The notes beneath the pieces are model-generated. The model saw nothing but the letters and a program-made list of their open reading frames with translations. It ran no database searches and was not told the origin of the DNA. Positions 1 through 5,779 of a stretch of DNA of 6,793 bases are shown in pieces; position 1 is the stretch's first letter; each line of letters opens with the position of its first letter. The DNA lies in assembly GCA_013202615.1 (NCBI GenBank), contig JABMRL010000140.1, positions 1 to 6,793 on the forward strand, written 5' to 3'. The DNA is from Dehalococcoidia bacterium. GTDB lineage: Bacteria; Chloroflexota; Dehalococcoidia; Dehalococcoidales; RBG-16-60-22. Made by a program: the position numbers and the translations under genes.

Positions 1-1022
1 CCGGACGTAAAGAATACTCGGCAATGAAGTACGTTATTTATACCTTATTCGGCAGCGCTTTTATGCTGGCCGGCATTCTCAGCCTCTATTTCGCCACCGG
101 CAGCTTGAACATGATAGAGATTGCCAACGGCGGTCTCGGCATGGTACAGACGGTTATGCCGGCGGCGGCCATCTTCTTCCTGCTGCTGATAGGGTTTGCC
201 GTCAAACTGCCCGTTTTCCCGTTTCATACCTGGCTCCCGGATGCCCACACCGACGCCCCCACGGCGGTCAGTGTCATGCTGGCCGGCGCCCTCATCAAGA
301 TGGGCGGCTACGGCATGATTCGACTTTGCGTCACCATGTTTCCGTCGATAGCACAGCAGTTCGCCGTGTTACTGGTCATACTGGCGATAATAGGCGTGCT
401 CTACGGTGCCGCCGTCACTCTGCGGCAGCATGATTTCAAGCGGCTCATCGCGTACAGCAGCATCAGCCACATGGGCTATGTTTTACTGGGCATCTTTGCC
501 CTGGGCAAGGTTAGCCTGGTCGGGGCTGCGCTTCAGATGTTCAGCCACGGAGTGGTCACCGGCCTGCTCTTCGCCATGGTGGGGCTGGTAATGCACAACA
601 CCCACGAGCGTGACCTTCGAAAACTCGGCGGCCTGGCAAGACAGATGCCCGTAATCACCGTGGTCTTCTCCATCGCCGGACTGGCCTCTCTGGGACTGCC
701 GAGCACCAGCGGCTTCGCCGCCGAATTTCTGGTCTTCGTCGGCAGCTTCTCCTCGACTACAGTGCCCTGGATTCAGGGCTACACCATTCTGGGCGTGCTC
801 GGCGTAGTGGTCACCGCCGGTTATATCCTCTGGATGCTGCAACGGGTTTTCTACGGCCCGCCGCTGGAACAGTACAACGGCACGGCTGATGCCGATACTC
901 TGGAGAAAGCGTATATGTTCGCCTTTATAGCGGTGATAATGCTGGTGGGTATCTATCCAGCTATTCTCACCGACGTGTTCAAGCTCGGCATTTCGCCCAT
1001 TGTGGGACTGCTGGGTGGATAA
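1..1022 (+). CDS. nuoM: NADH-quinone oxidoreductase subunit M, 5'-truncated by the window
   Basis: Membrane antiporter-like subunit of respiratory complex I, one of the proton-pumping modules in the cytoplasmic membrane. The frame is open from base 3, and the residues before the first ATG (GRKEYSA, then MKYVIYTLFGSAF) match the interior of NuoM. The ATG at 24 is therefore internal, not the start. Counting that Met as 1, the functional residues are K61 (FAVKLPVFPFHTWLPDAH), K92 (ALIKMGGYG), H149 (SISHMGY), H175 (QMFSHGV) and E234 (GFAAEFLVF). All five sit at a constant offset of 173 from the E. coli residues K234, K265, H322, H348 and E407 as I recall them. So roughly 165-170 N-terminal residues lie outside the window. 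Glutamate rather than lysine in the TM12 position separates NuoM from NuoL and NuoN. It ends with TAA, 21 nt before nuoN in the same frame, as expected for one operon. Confidence 0.96.
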   Translation, partial: GRKEYSAMKYVIYTLFGSAFMLAGILSLYFATGSLNMIEIANGGLGMVQTVMPAAAIFFLLLIGFAVKLPVFPFHTWLPDAHTDAPTAVSVMLAGALIKMGGYGMIRLCVTMFPSIAQQFAVLLVILAIIGVLYGAAVTLRQHDFKRLIAYSSISHMGYVLLGIFALGKVSLVGAALQMFSHGVVTGLLFAMVGLVMHNTHERDLRKLGGLARQMPVITVVFSIAGLASLGLPSTSGFAAEFLVFVGSFSSTTVPWIQGYTILGVLGVVVTAGYILWMLQRVFYGPPLEQYNGTADADTLEKAYMFAFIAVIMLVGIYPAILTDVFKLGISPIVGLLGG

Positions 1023-1031
1023 AATGATGAC

Positions 1032-1046
1032 AAGGAGTATATATTG
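1032..1046 (+). promoter_or_regulatory. Ribosome binding site fixing the TTG start of nuoN
   Basis: AAGGAG at 1032-1037 lies 6 nt before TTG (1044-1046). In this frame there is no ATG or GTG between the nuoM TAA (1020-1022) and the TTG. The ATGATG at 1024-1029 is in another frame and closes after seven codons at a TGA (1045-1047) that overlaps the TTG. The SD therefore points to TTG as the real start. Confidence 0.85.
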
Positions 1047-2504
1047 AACCTGGCCCTGTTCATACCGGAAATAGCCCTGGCAGCCACTGCGGTCATCGTT
1101 ATCCTGCTCGATTTATTCGTCGAGCAGAAGCGGTGGCTGGCACAGGTCAGCATTTCCGGGCTGGTGATTGCGGGCGGCATCACCATCGCCATGTGGGGCG
1201 GCAGCTACCCGGCCATCTTCAACAACATGCTGGCCGCGGATAACTTCGCCCTTTTCTTCAAGGTGCTCTTTCTGGGCGTTGCCTTCCTGGTGATTCTCTC
1301 TTCCACCGATTACGTCGGCAAGTTCTCACGTTTTCAGGGTGAATACTACGCCCTGGTGCTACTGGCCACGCTGGGCATGATGTTGATGGCCGCCGCCACC
1401 AACCTGATTGCCATCTACATTGCGCTGGAACTGGCCAGCATCTCCCTCTATGCACTGGTCGGCTTCCTGAAAGACAAAAAGTCAAGCGAGGCATCGTTAA
1501 AATACCTGCTGCTCGGAGCGGTTGCTTCGGCAGTGCTGCTCTACGGCATGGCGCTGATCTTTGGCTTCACCGGCAAGACACAGCTGGGTGAAATTGCCCA
1601 GGTTATCCAGACGCTGCCACCGATGACACTCCTGGCCAGCCCCGGACTGCTTCTGGGCATCGTGCTGCTCGTCGCCGGGCTCGGCTTCAAGATTGCCGCC
1701 GTTCCCTTCCATATGTGGGTGCCTGACGTCTACGAGGGAGCCCCAACCCCAATCACCGCCTACCTGTCCGTGGCCAGCAAGGCGGCAGGCTTTGCCATTA
1801 TCATGCGGGTTTTCTTCTCCGCCTTTGGCTTGCCCGATTGGCTGAGCTTGAACTGGGGATATATCTTTGCCGCGCTGGCCGCAATCAGTATGACCACCGG
1901 CAATATCCTTGCCATACCACAGGCCAATATCAAACGCATGCTCGGGTACTCGAGCATCGCCCAGGCCGGATACCTCATGGTGGGGCTGGCTGCCATGGGC
2001 GTGGCATCGGCCGATAATATTCTCGGACAGAGCGGCGTACTTTTCTTCCTTGCCAGCTACGCCTTCACCAACATGGGCGCCTTCATCGCCATCATCGCCA
2101 TATCCAATAAACTTGACAGCGACCTCATCGACGACTACTCCGGCATGGGAAAGCGGGCACCGTTGCTGGCGCTGGCACTGACACTCTGCCTCATCTCGCT
2201 GGTAGGCATGCCACCGGCGGCAGGCTTTATGGCCAAGTTCTATATCTTCAACGCGGCGATGCAGCAGGGGATGATATGGTTGGTGATAATCGCCGTCATC
2301 AACAGCGTTATTTCCGCCTACTACTATCTGCGCGTGGTCAGGGTGATGTGGCTGGGTGAGACCGCCTCCGTAGGAAAAGTTTCCTCCTCCGGAGCGTTAC
2401 GACTGGCCCTGTTCCTGTGCTGTCTTGGCGTGCTGCTGCTGGGTATCATTCCGGGTAGCGCGATGAGGCTGGCTCAGCTCGCCGCCTATATCTTCGTTTA
2501 CTAA
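1044..2504 (+). CDS. nuoN: NADH-quinone oxidoreductase subunit N
   Basis: Proton-translocating antiporter-like subunit of complex I (ND2 homologue), located in the membrane arm next to NuoM. The 486 residues match the usual family length, and the protein is hydrophobic throughout with about 14 membrane segments. Visible key residues are E129 (YIALELASI), K216 (LGFKIAAVPFHMWVPDVY), K246 (VASKAAGF) and K398 (GFMAKFYIF). These correspond to E. coli E133, K217, K247 and K395, so the full proton channel set is present. The motif YEGAPTPITAYLSV is typical of NuoN. The start is TTG with a good SD. Position directly behind nuoM at the end of the operon is the standard order. The TAA stop overlaps the TAG of the opposing transporter gene, leaving no room for an intergenic terminator. 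Confidence 0.97.
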   Translation: MNLALFIPEIALAATAVIVILLDLFVEQKRWLAQVSISGLVIAGGITIAMWGGSYPAIFNNMLAADNFALFFKVLFLGVAFLVILSSTDYVGKFSRFQGEYYALVLLATLGMMLMAAATNLIAIYIALELASISLYALVGFLKDKKSSEASLKYLLLGAVASAVLLYGMALIFGFTGKTQLGEIAQVIQTLPPMTLLASPGLLLGIVLLVAGLGFKIAAVPFHMWVPDVYEGAPTPITAYLSVASKAAGFAIIMRVFFSAFGLPDWLSLNWGYIFAALAAISMTTGNILAIPQANIKRMLGYSSIAQAGYLMVGLAAMGVASADNILGQSGVLFFLASYAFTNMGAFIAIIAISNKLDSDLIDDYSGMGKRAPLLALALTLCLISLVGMPPAAGFMAKFYIFNAAMQQGMIWLVIIAVINSVISAYYYLRVVRVMWLGETASVGKVSSSGALRLALFLCCLGVLLLGIIPGSAMRLAQLAAYIFVY

Positions 2505-3769
2505 CCGCACCGCTCATCTGCTGGCTTTGTTCTGCCCGTTTCTCGCCTGACGAATATGACGAGCACGGTAGCCGCCACCATCATCACCACCCCCACCAGG
2601 AACGAAAGGGAATAGCTCTGTCTTAAATCAAATATGAGGCCGCCGGCAACCGGACCTATGCCCGCTCCAACGCTAAAACCGAGTTCAAGTACGCCAAGAA
2701 CGGCCCCTATCCGACCGAGGCCAAAGGTCTCCCCGATTATCGCCGCCATCGCCGGTCCCATGCCTCCCCAGGCAATCCCGAAAATAAGCGCAAAGATGTA
2801 GAACATCCACAGCTCTCGCGACCAGAGCAGCCACACCAGGGCAATAATATGAAGCAGGGTACATATCATCGCCGCTTTTTTTCTGCCCATTCGGTCTGAT
2901 GCCGTCCCTAGAAGCAACCTGCCGACGAGAGCCGCCCCGCCCGCCACGCTGAGAACAGTCGCCGCTTCCACCGGGGAAAATCCGAGGTCGGTAATGTGGG
3001 GCACCAGATGGGTCAGGATGATAAATAAATCCACCGCAAAGAAGAGAAAGATAAAGAGGAAGAGCCAGAAGCTTCTGGTTCGAAACGCCTCCCCCGGGGA
3101 AAGATGGGCCCCCGCTACTAATGGTTCTTTACCCTGGATGATACTCTGGGAGGACTCGGCTCCGTCGGGCAGCATACCGATTTCCTGCGGGTCTCGCTTT
3201 AAAAGTCGGGATAACGGTAGCACCACCACCCAGGCGATGGCACCAAGGACAGTGAACGCCATCCGCCAACCAGAGACGGAGAGCAGATAAGTAGCAAAGG
3301 GAGCCACCACCAGCGGGCCCATCCCGCCACCCATGCTGGCAATGCCCAGAGCCAGGCCTCGTTTCTTTTCAAACCAGCGGGAGACGGTTGACATTACCAT
3401 CACGTACATGGCGCCGGTCCCTATCGCCAGCAGCAGGCTGTAGGTAAAGAAAATCTGCCAGAGGGCGGTGGTCTGTCCGGTGAGCAGCAGGCTGAGGCCG
3501 GTGAAGATACCCATGAGCAGAACCACGATTCTGGGACCAAACCGGTCCAGGGCCCAGCCGGCCAGAACGGTAAAAACACCGCCCATCACCATCTGCGCGG
3601 AGAAGATGGCTGACGTGGCCGCACGACTTAATTCGAACTCGCTCTCCAGTGCCTTAAAGAAAACGCCGAAGGAAAAACGAATCCCCCAGATGGCCGTACC
3701 GGTGATACAGAAGGTAGCCACCACCACCCAGCCATAAAATACCTTATCTTTAAATTTTGATAATAACAT
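2501..3769 (-). CDS. MFS transporter, oxalate/monocarboxylate-carrier-like (second of a tandem pair)
   Basis: Major facilitator membrane transporter of 422 residues with about 12 membrane helices. The N-terminal FYGWVVVA (11-18) and RFSFGVFFKALESEF (31-45) are typical of the OxlT/MCT-like branch. MFS motif A is seen as GWALDRFGPR (71-80), with its C-terminal counterpart GTASDRMGRKKA (288-299). The central cytoplasmic loop spans about 188-230. Helix 8 carries THLVPHITD and helix 11 an in-membrane Glu (E362, LGVLELGF). I do not see the helix 8 Arg and helix 11 Lys known from OxlT, so oxalate is not a safe substrate call; the substrate is unknown. It follows its paralogue after 6 nt and has a weak SD inside the upstream gene's end, so reinitiation or coupling is likely. 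The ATG at 3769 is the first start available. Its TAG overlaps the nuoN stop. Confidence 0.88.
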   Translation of the reverse strand: MLLSKFKDKVFYGWVVVATFCITGTAIWGIRFSFGVFFKALESEFELSRAATSAIFSAQMVMGGVFTVLAGWALDRFGPRIVVLLMGIFTGLSLLLTGQTTALWQIFFTYSLLLAIGTGAMYVMVMSTVSRWFEKKRGLALGIASMGGGMGPLVVAPFATYLLSVSGWRMAFTVLGAIAWVVVLPLSRLLKRDPQEIGMLPDGAESSQSIIQGKEPLVAGAHLSPGEAFRTRSFWLFLFIFLFFAVDLFIILTHLVPHITDLGFSPVEAATVLSVAGGAALVGRLLLGTASDRMGRKKAAMICTLLHIIALVWLLWSRELWMFYIFALIFGIAWGGMGPAMAAIIGETFGLGRIGAVLGVLELGFSVGAGIGPVAGGLIFDLRQSYSLSFLVGVVMMVAATVLVIFVRRETGRTKPADERCG

Positions 3770-3775
3770 TAAATT

Positions 3776-5038
3776 CTACTGCTGTTGATGATGCGATACG
3801 GTCGCTTCCCGTTTTACCATGGTGAACAGCGCGGCGGCCACCAGCAGGGTCAGCGCGATGCTCAAGAACGCCATATCATAACTATGGTTGATGTCAAAAA
3901 TATACCCGCCAACCACTGCACCGGCCGCAGCGCCGGTGCCAATGCCTATTTCCAGCAGACCGAAAGCAGTGCCGATGTTTTTCGACCGGAAAGAATCGCT
4001 TATGAGCGCCGCGGTGCTGGAACCAAAACCGCTATAGAAGAAACCGTAGACAATGGCAAATGAATACAGGCCCCACAGGTCACGGACCCAGACCAGCCAG
4101 GCGATGGCTGCCGCCATAAACAAGGTGCAGGTTATCGAAGCTGCTTTTCTGCCGATTTTATCCGAAGCGATACCCATAAACAACCTGCCCGGAATCGAAG
4201 CGGCCCCGAGCACGCTGAACACAGCGGCTGCCTCTATCGGTGAGAAGCCAATATCGGTGATATGCGGAATCAGGTGCGCAACGGTAAAGAACACGCAGCC
4301 CGCGAAGCAGAAATGGATAACAGTGATTAGCCAGAAGTTACGGCTTCGGATAATCAACAAGATGGACGATTCAACCGGCGACACCACGTCACCATCAGAT
4401 GGCACGACATTATCAAGCCTCTTCACGCCGTCAGGCAAAGCGCCAATCTCATGCGGGTCCCCCTTCAGGAGCCTGGATAAAGGCACAACGACTGCCAGGG
4501 CAATCAGCCCTATCACCAGATAGGCCATATGCCAGTTGTAACTGGTGATGAGATAGGTGGCAAACGGTGCCATAACCACCGTTCCCAGTCCGATTCCCAT
4601 GCTGGCTAGACCCAGCGCCAGACCCTTTTTCCTGTCAAACCAGCGGGAGACCACCGACATCGGCACCGCATAAATGGGGCCGGTGCCCATGGCCAGCAGC
4701 AGGCTGTAGGTGATAAACAGCTGCCAGGCAGCGCCGGTCAGGCTGGTCAGTATCAGGCTCAGGCCGGTGAAGATACCCATAAGCAAAACCACGACTCTCG
4801 GTCCGTAACGGTCCAGGGCCCAGCCGGCAAGGAAAGAGAACAGGCCGGCAAGTACCATATTCACCGAGAGGATAGATGAGGTTGATGCCCGGGTGAGGCT
4901 GAATTCGGCTTCAATCGACTTGAAAAACACGCCGAAGGAAAAATGTACGCCGTAAAGCGTGGCGCCGATTACCAGAAAAACGGCAATTATCACCCACCCG
5001 TAAAAGAGCTTGTCCGTAAATCGCCAGAGAGTCCGCAA
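3776..5038 (-). CDS. MFS transporter, oxalate/monocarboxylate-carrier-like (first of a tandem pair)
   Basis: A 420-residue paralogue of the downstream transporter, aligning almost without gaps. Shared blocks include LFYGWV (11-16), HFSFGVFFK (32-40), motif A GWALDRYGPR (72-81), SRWFDRKKGLALGLASMG (131-148) and the C-half motif GIASDKIGRK (289-298). About 12 helices are expected, with a loop at about 190-228. Helix 8 has AHLIPHITD and helix 11 has E363 (LLEIGIG). The C-terminus ends in an unusual HHQQQ. The start is TTG: an in-frame TGA stands two codons upstream, and GGGGAAGGA (5046-5054) ends 7 nt before it. That SD lies inside the last codons of a putative micro-ORF, which implies translational coupling. 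Family assignment is firm. The transported solute, probably a small organic anion by family analogy, cannot be told. Confidence 0.88.
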   Translation of the reverse strand: MRTLWRFTDKLFYGWVIIAVFLVIGATLYGVHFSFGVFFKSIEAEFSLTRASTSSILSVNMVLAGLFSFLAGWALDRYGPRVVVLLMGIFTGLSLILTSLTGAAWQLFITYSLLLAMGTGPIYAVPMSVVSRWFDRKKGLALGLASMGIGLGTVVMAPFATYLITSYNWHMAYLVIGLIALAVVVPLSRLLKGDPHEIGALPDGVKRLDNVVPSDGDVVSPVESSILLIIRSRNFWLITVIHFCFAGCVFFTVAHLIPHITDIGFSPIEAAAVFSVLGAASIPGRLFMGIASDKIGRKAASITCTLFMAAAIAWLVWVRDLWGLYSFAIVYGFFYSGFGSSTAALISDSFRSKNIGTAFGLLEIGIGTGAAAGAVVGGYIFDINHSYDMAFLSIALTLLVAAALFTMVKREATVSHHQQQ

Positions 5039-5041
5039 CGT

Positions 5042-5113
5042 TCAATCCTTCCCCATCACTAAAAGAATAAAAATAATAGCCCCGATGGCTATAAGAATGA
5101 TTTTCAACGTCAC
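5042..5113 (-). CDS. Putative 23-residue single-helix membrane peptide upstream of the MFS pair
   Basis: A micro-ORF not recognisable as a known family. On the minus strand GTG (5113-5111) is preceded by GAGGTG (5118-5123) at 4 nt, a strong SD arrangement (GAGGTGAAAAGTG). The peptide reads (M)TLKIILIAIGAI, continues as hydrophobic IFILLVM and ends GKD. That is one Lys near the N-terminus, about 16 uninterrupted apolar residues and a charged tail, which is the look of a small membrane protein. Its TGA lies in the frame of the transporter, two codons before the transporter's TTG, and the transporter's SD is within its last codons (ATG GGG AAG GAT TGA). It could be a transporter accessory peptide, or a leader ORF whose translation opens the transporter start. 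It is short, so chance cannot be excluded. Confidence 0.5.
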   Translation of the reverse strand: MTLKIILIAIGAIIFILLVMGKD

Positions 5114-5133
5114 TTTTCACCTCGAATCCAATA

Positions 5134-5163
5134 ATTATAGTTGATATTTCGTTTATTGAGCAA
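5134..5163 (-). promoter_or_regulatory. Candidate sigma-70-type promoter of the micro-ORF/MFS operon
   Basis: On the minus strand a perfect TATAAT (5139-5134) is preceded by TTGCTC (5163-5158) with an 18-nt spacer. The -35 is weak (3 of 6 matches). The start of transcription would fall near 5127, giving a very short leader of about 14 nt that still contains the GAGGTG SD of the micro-ORF. Confidence 0.5.
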
Positions 5164-5185
5164 TGTTCGCCTTCAATAAAATCAG

Positions 5186-5199
5186 TTGTCTGCTGACAA
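5186..5199. promoter_or_regulatory. Inverted repeat TTGTC-N4-GACAA, possible operator
   Basis: TTGTCTGCTGACAA is a perfect 5-bp inverted repeat with a 4-nt centre. It sits about 22 nt upstream of the proposed -35 of the transporter operon and about 100 nt upstream of the divergent promoter. The position would suit a regulator site, but the half sites are short and no regulator gene is in the window. Confidence 0.2.
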
Positions 5200-5302
5200 G
5201 CATAAAGCCAAAGGACAAAGACTGGATAAAAAACGAGGCCAGTCCATGGAATTATTTTGTCATGTGACGCTCAAATTCATTCCTTTTTACCCTTTATGGC
5301 TA

Positions 5303-5331
5303 TTGACAACAGGCACTGAATAGTTTATCCT
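5303..5331 (+). promoter_or_regulatory. Sigma-70-type promoter of the DUF5679-like gene
   Basis: A perfect TTGACA (5303-5308) is followed after exactly 17 nt by TATCCT (5326-5331, 4 of 6 matches). Transcription would start near 5338, about 30 nt before the ATG, leaving room only for the SD. Consensus -35 and ideal spacing suggest steady, strong expression. Confidence 0.7.
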
Positions 5332-5368
5332 TGCTACTAATCTTAATAAACTAAAAAGGAGGGTAGTC

Positions 5369-5509
5369 ATGCAGGCATATTGTGTGAAGTGTCGCGCCAA
5401 GAAGGAAATGAAAGACGCCAAGTCAATCACCATGAAGAATGGCAAGCCGGCCACTCAGGGTGTATGTCCTTCCTGCGGCACAAAAATGTTCCGAATTGGC
5501 AAAGCCTAA
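5369..5509 (+). CDS. 46-residue DUF5679-type zinc-ribbon protein
   Basis: A small basic protein that begins MQAYCVKCRAKKEMK and ends MFRIGKA. It has two CxxC pairs, C5/C8 and C33/C36 (CVKC and CPSC), spaced for a single zinc ribbon with about 24 residues between. The KNGKPATQGVCPSCGTKMF part matches my memory of the DUF5679 family found in Chloroflexota, Actinomycetota and archaea. No biochemical role is established; its size, charge and zinc ribbon resemble small ribosomal or RNA-associated proteins, which is inference only. AAGGAGGG (5356-5363) lies 5 nt before the ATG, close to ideal. It stands alone, with its own promoter and intrinsic terminator, which fits a constitutively and abundantly made protein. 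Confidence 0.85.
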   Translation: MQAYCVKCRAKKEMKDAKSITMKNGKPATQGVCPSCGTKMFRIGKA

Positions 5510-5521
5510 ATTAACTTATTT

Positions 5522-5533
5522 TTCGACGTCGAA
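5522..5533. repeat. 12-bp perfect palindrome TTCGACGTCGAA
   Basis: A perfect palindrome lies 12 nt after the stop of the four-cysteine protein gene and 7 nt before its terminator stem. It could be a small extra hairpin or a protein site. Without further copies no function can be assigned. Confidence 0.35.
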
Positions 5534-5540
5534 GATATAA

Positions 5541-5587
5541 GGGAGACTGGATAGTTTACATGTGATTATCCAGTCTCTCCGCTTTTT
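5541..5587 (+). terminator. Intrinsic terminator of the DUF5679-like gene
   Basis: The arms GGGAGACTGGATA (5541-5553) and TATCCAGTCTCTC (5567-5579) form a 13-bp stem with one G-U pair and a 13-nt loop. CGC and a run of five T (5583-5587) follow. It is 31 nt past the stop codon, so it isolates this gene from leuS. Confidence 0.88.
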
Positions 5588-5618
5588 AGAGTCCCTCCAC
5601 CGAACGAAGGCTGGCTTG

Positions 5619-5648
5619 TTGACGAGCCTCGGTCAATTGAGCTAGACT
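5619..5648 (+). promoter_or_regulatory. Candidate promoter for leuS
   Basis: TTGACG (5619-5624, 5 of 6) and TAGACT (5643-5648, 4 of 6) are separated by 18 nt. It lies just after the preceding gene's terminator and is the best match I see between 5588 and 5780. Transcription would begin near 5655 and give a leader of about 125 nt before leuS. Confidence 0.45.
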
Positions 5649-5682
5649 AATGTGGTGAACTACAAGGGAGGAGCGCTTTTTG

Positions 5683-5705
5683 AGAGGGGTTAATGCCCCT
5701 CTTTT
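5683..5705 (+). terminator. Terminator-like hairpin in the leuS leader (possible attenuator)
   Basis: AGAGGGG (5683-5689) pairs with CCCCTCT (5696-5702) around a TTAATG loop, closed further by a T-G pair, and runs into a short T stretch (to 5705). No gene that would need a terminator ends here, and the hairpin lies between the candidate leuS promoter and leuS. A strong SD (GGGAGGAG, 5666-5673) precedes it directly, so a ribosome bound there could prevent its formation. The T stretch is only four long, so efficiency would be partial. Confidence 0.5.
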
Positions 5706-5758
5706 CACATCACTTCTTTTCTTTGATTCATTCACTGCCTGTTCCGGCGCTTGGATAG
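5693..5758 (+). other. Possible 21-codon leader ORF before leuS
   Basis: ATG (5693-5695) opens MPLFSHHFFSLIHSLPVPALG and closes at TAG (5756-5758), 21 nt before the leuS ATG and in the same frame. Four of the 21 codons are leucine (CTC, TTG, CTG, CTT). GAGG (5684-5687) stands 5 nt before the ATG as a modest SD. An alternative start is TTG at 5680, 8 nt after the much stronger GGAGG (5667-5671). It opens another frame to 5838 with CTT codons at positions 8, 12 and 13, but overlaps leuS. Either could be a regulatory leader peptide or chance. Confidence 0.2.
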
Positions 5759-5779
5759 CGCTCTGGCAACGGAGGCTAC

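Larger units (their letters stand above)
5114..5368. other. Divergent AT-rich intergenic promoter region
   Basis: About 255 bases separate the minus-strand micro-ORF/transporter operon from the plus-strand four-cysteine protein gene. It holds one promoter candidate for each direction, the TTGTC/GACAA repeat, a GACTGG/CCAGTC inverted repeat (5220-5225 and 5239-5244, 13-nt loop) and the palindrome TCCATGGA (5243-5250). I find no convincing gene on either strand between 5124 and 5368. Confidence 0.7.
5510..5779 (+). other. Intergenic and leuS leader region
   Basis: These 270 bases hold, in order: the palindrome, the terminator of the preceding gene, the candidate leuS promoter, an orphan SD, the attenuator-like hairpin, the possible leader ORF, a GCGCT/AGCGC hairpin (5747-5751 with 5757-5761) and the leuS SD. 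I find no tRNA-like fold and no T-box core sequence. Confidence 0.6.

Noticed and set aside
24..26. ATG at 24 as the nuoM start
   Set aside because: Family-specific NuoM sequence continues upstream of it to the window edge, and about 170 N-terminal residues would be missing.
483..842. Minus-strand frames inside nuoM and nuoN (for example 483-842, 1258-1494)
   Set aside because: They are antisense to well-conserved complex I genes, with compositions typical of shadow frames and no convincing ribosome binding sites.
2366..2394. Nested inverted repeat in nuoN (CTCCG/CGGAG around AGGAAA/TTTCCT)
   Set aside because: It encodes a variable loop of NuoN, has a 2-nt inner loop and no T run on either strand, so it is not a credible terminator for either operon.
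4911..5120. Minus-strand 69-codon frame overlapping the start of the first transporter
   Set aside because: It is out of frame with the transporter, starts at a GTG that is part of the micro-ORF's SD, and encodes no recognisable sequence.
5219..5553. Direct repeat AGACTGGATA at 5219-5228 and 5544-5553 flanking the zinc-ribbon gene
   Set aside because: Only 10 nt long, and one copy is simply the arm of the terminator stem. No further sign of a mobile element or attachment site.
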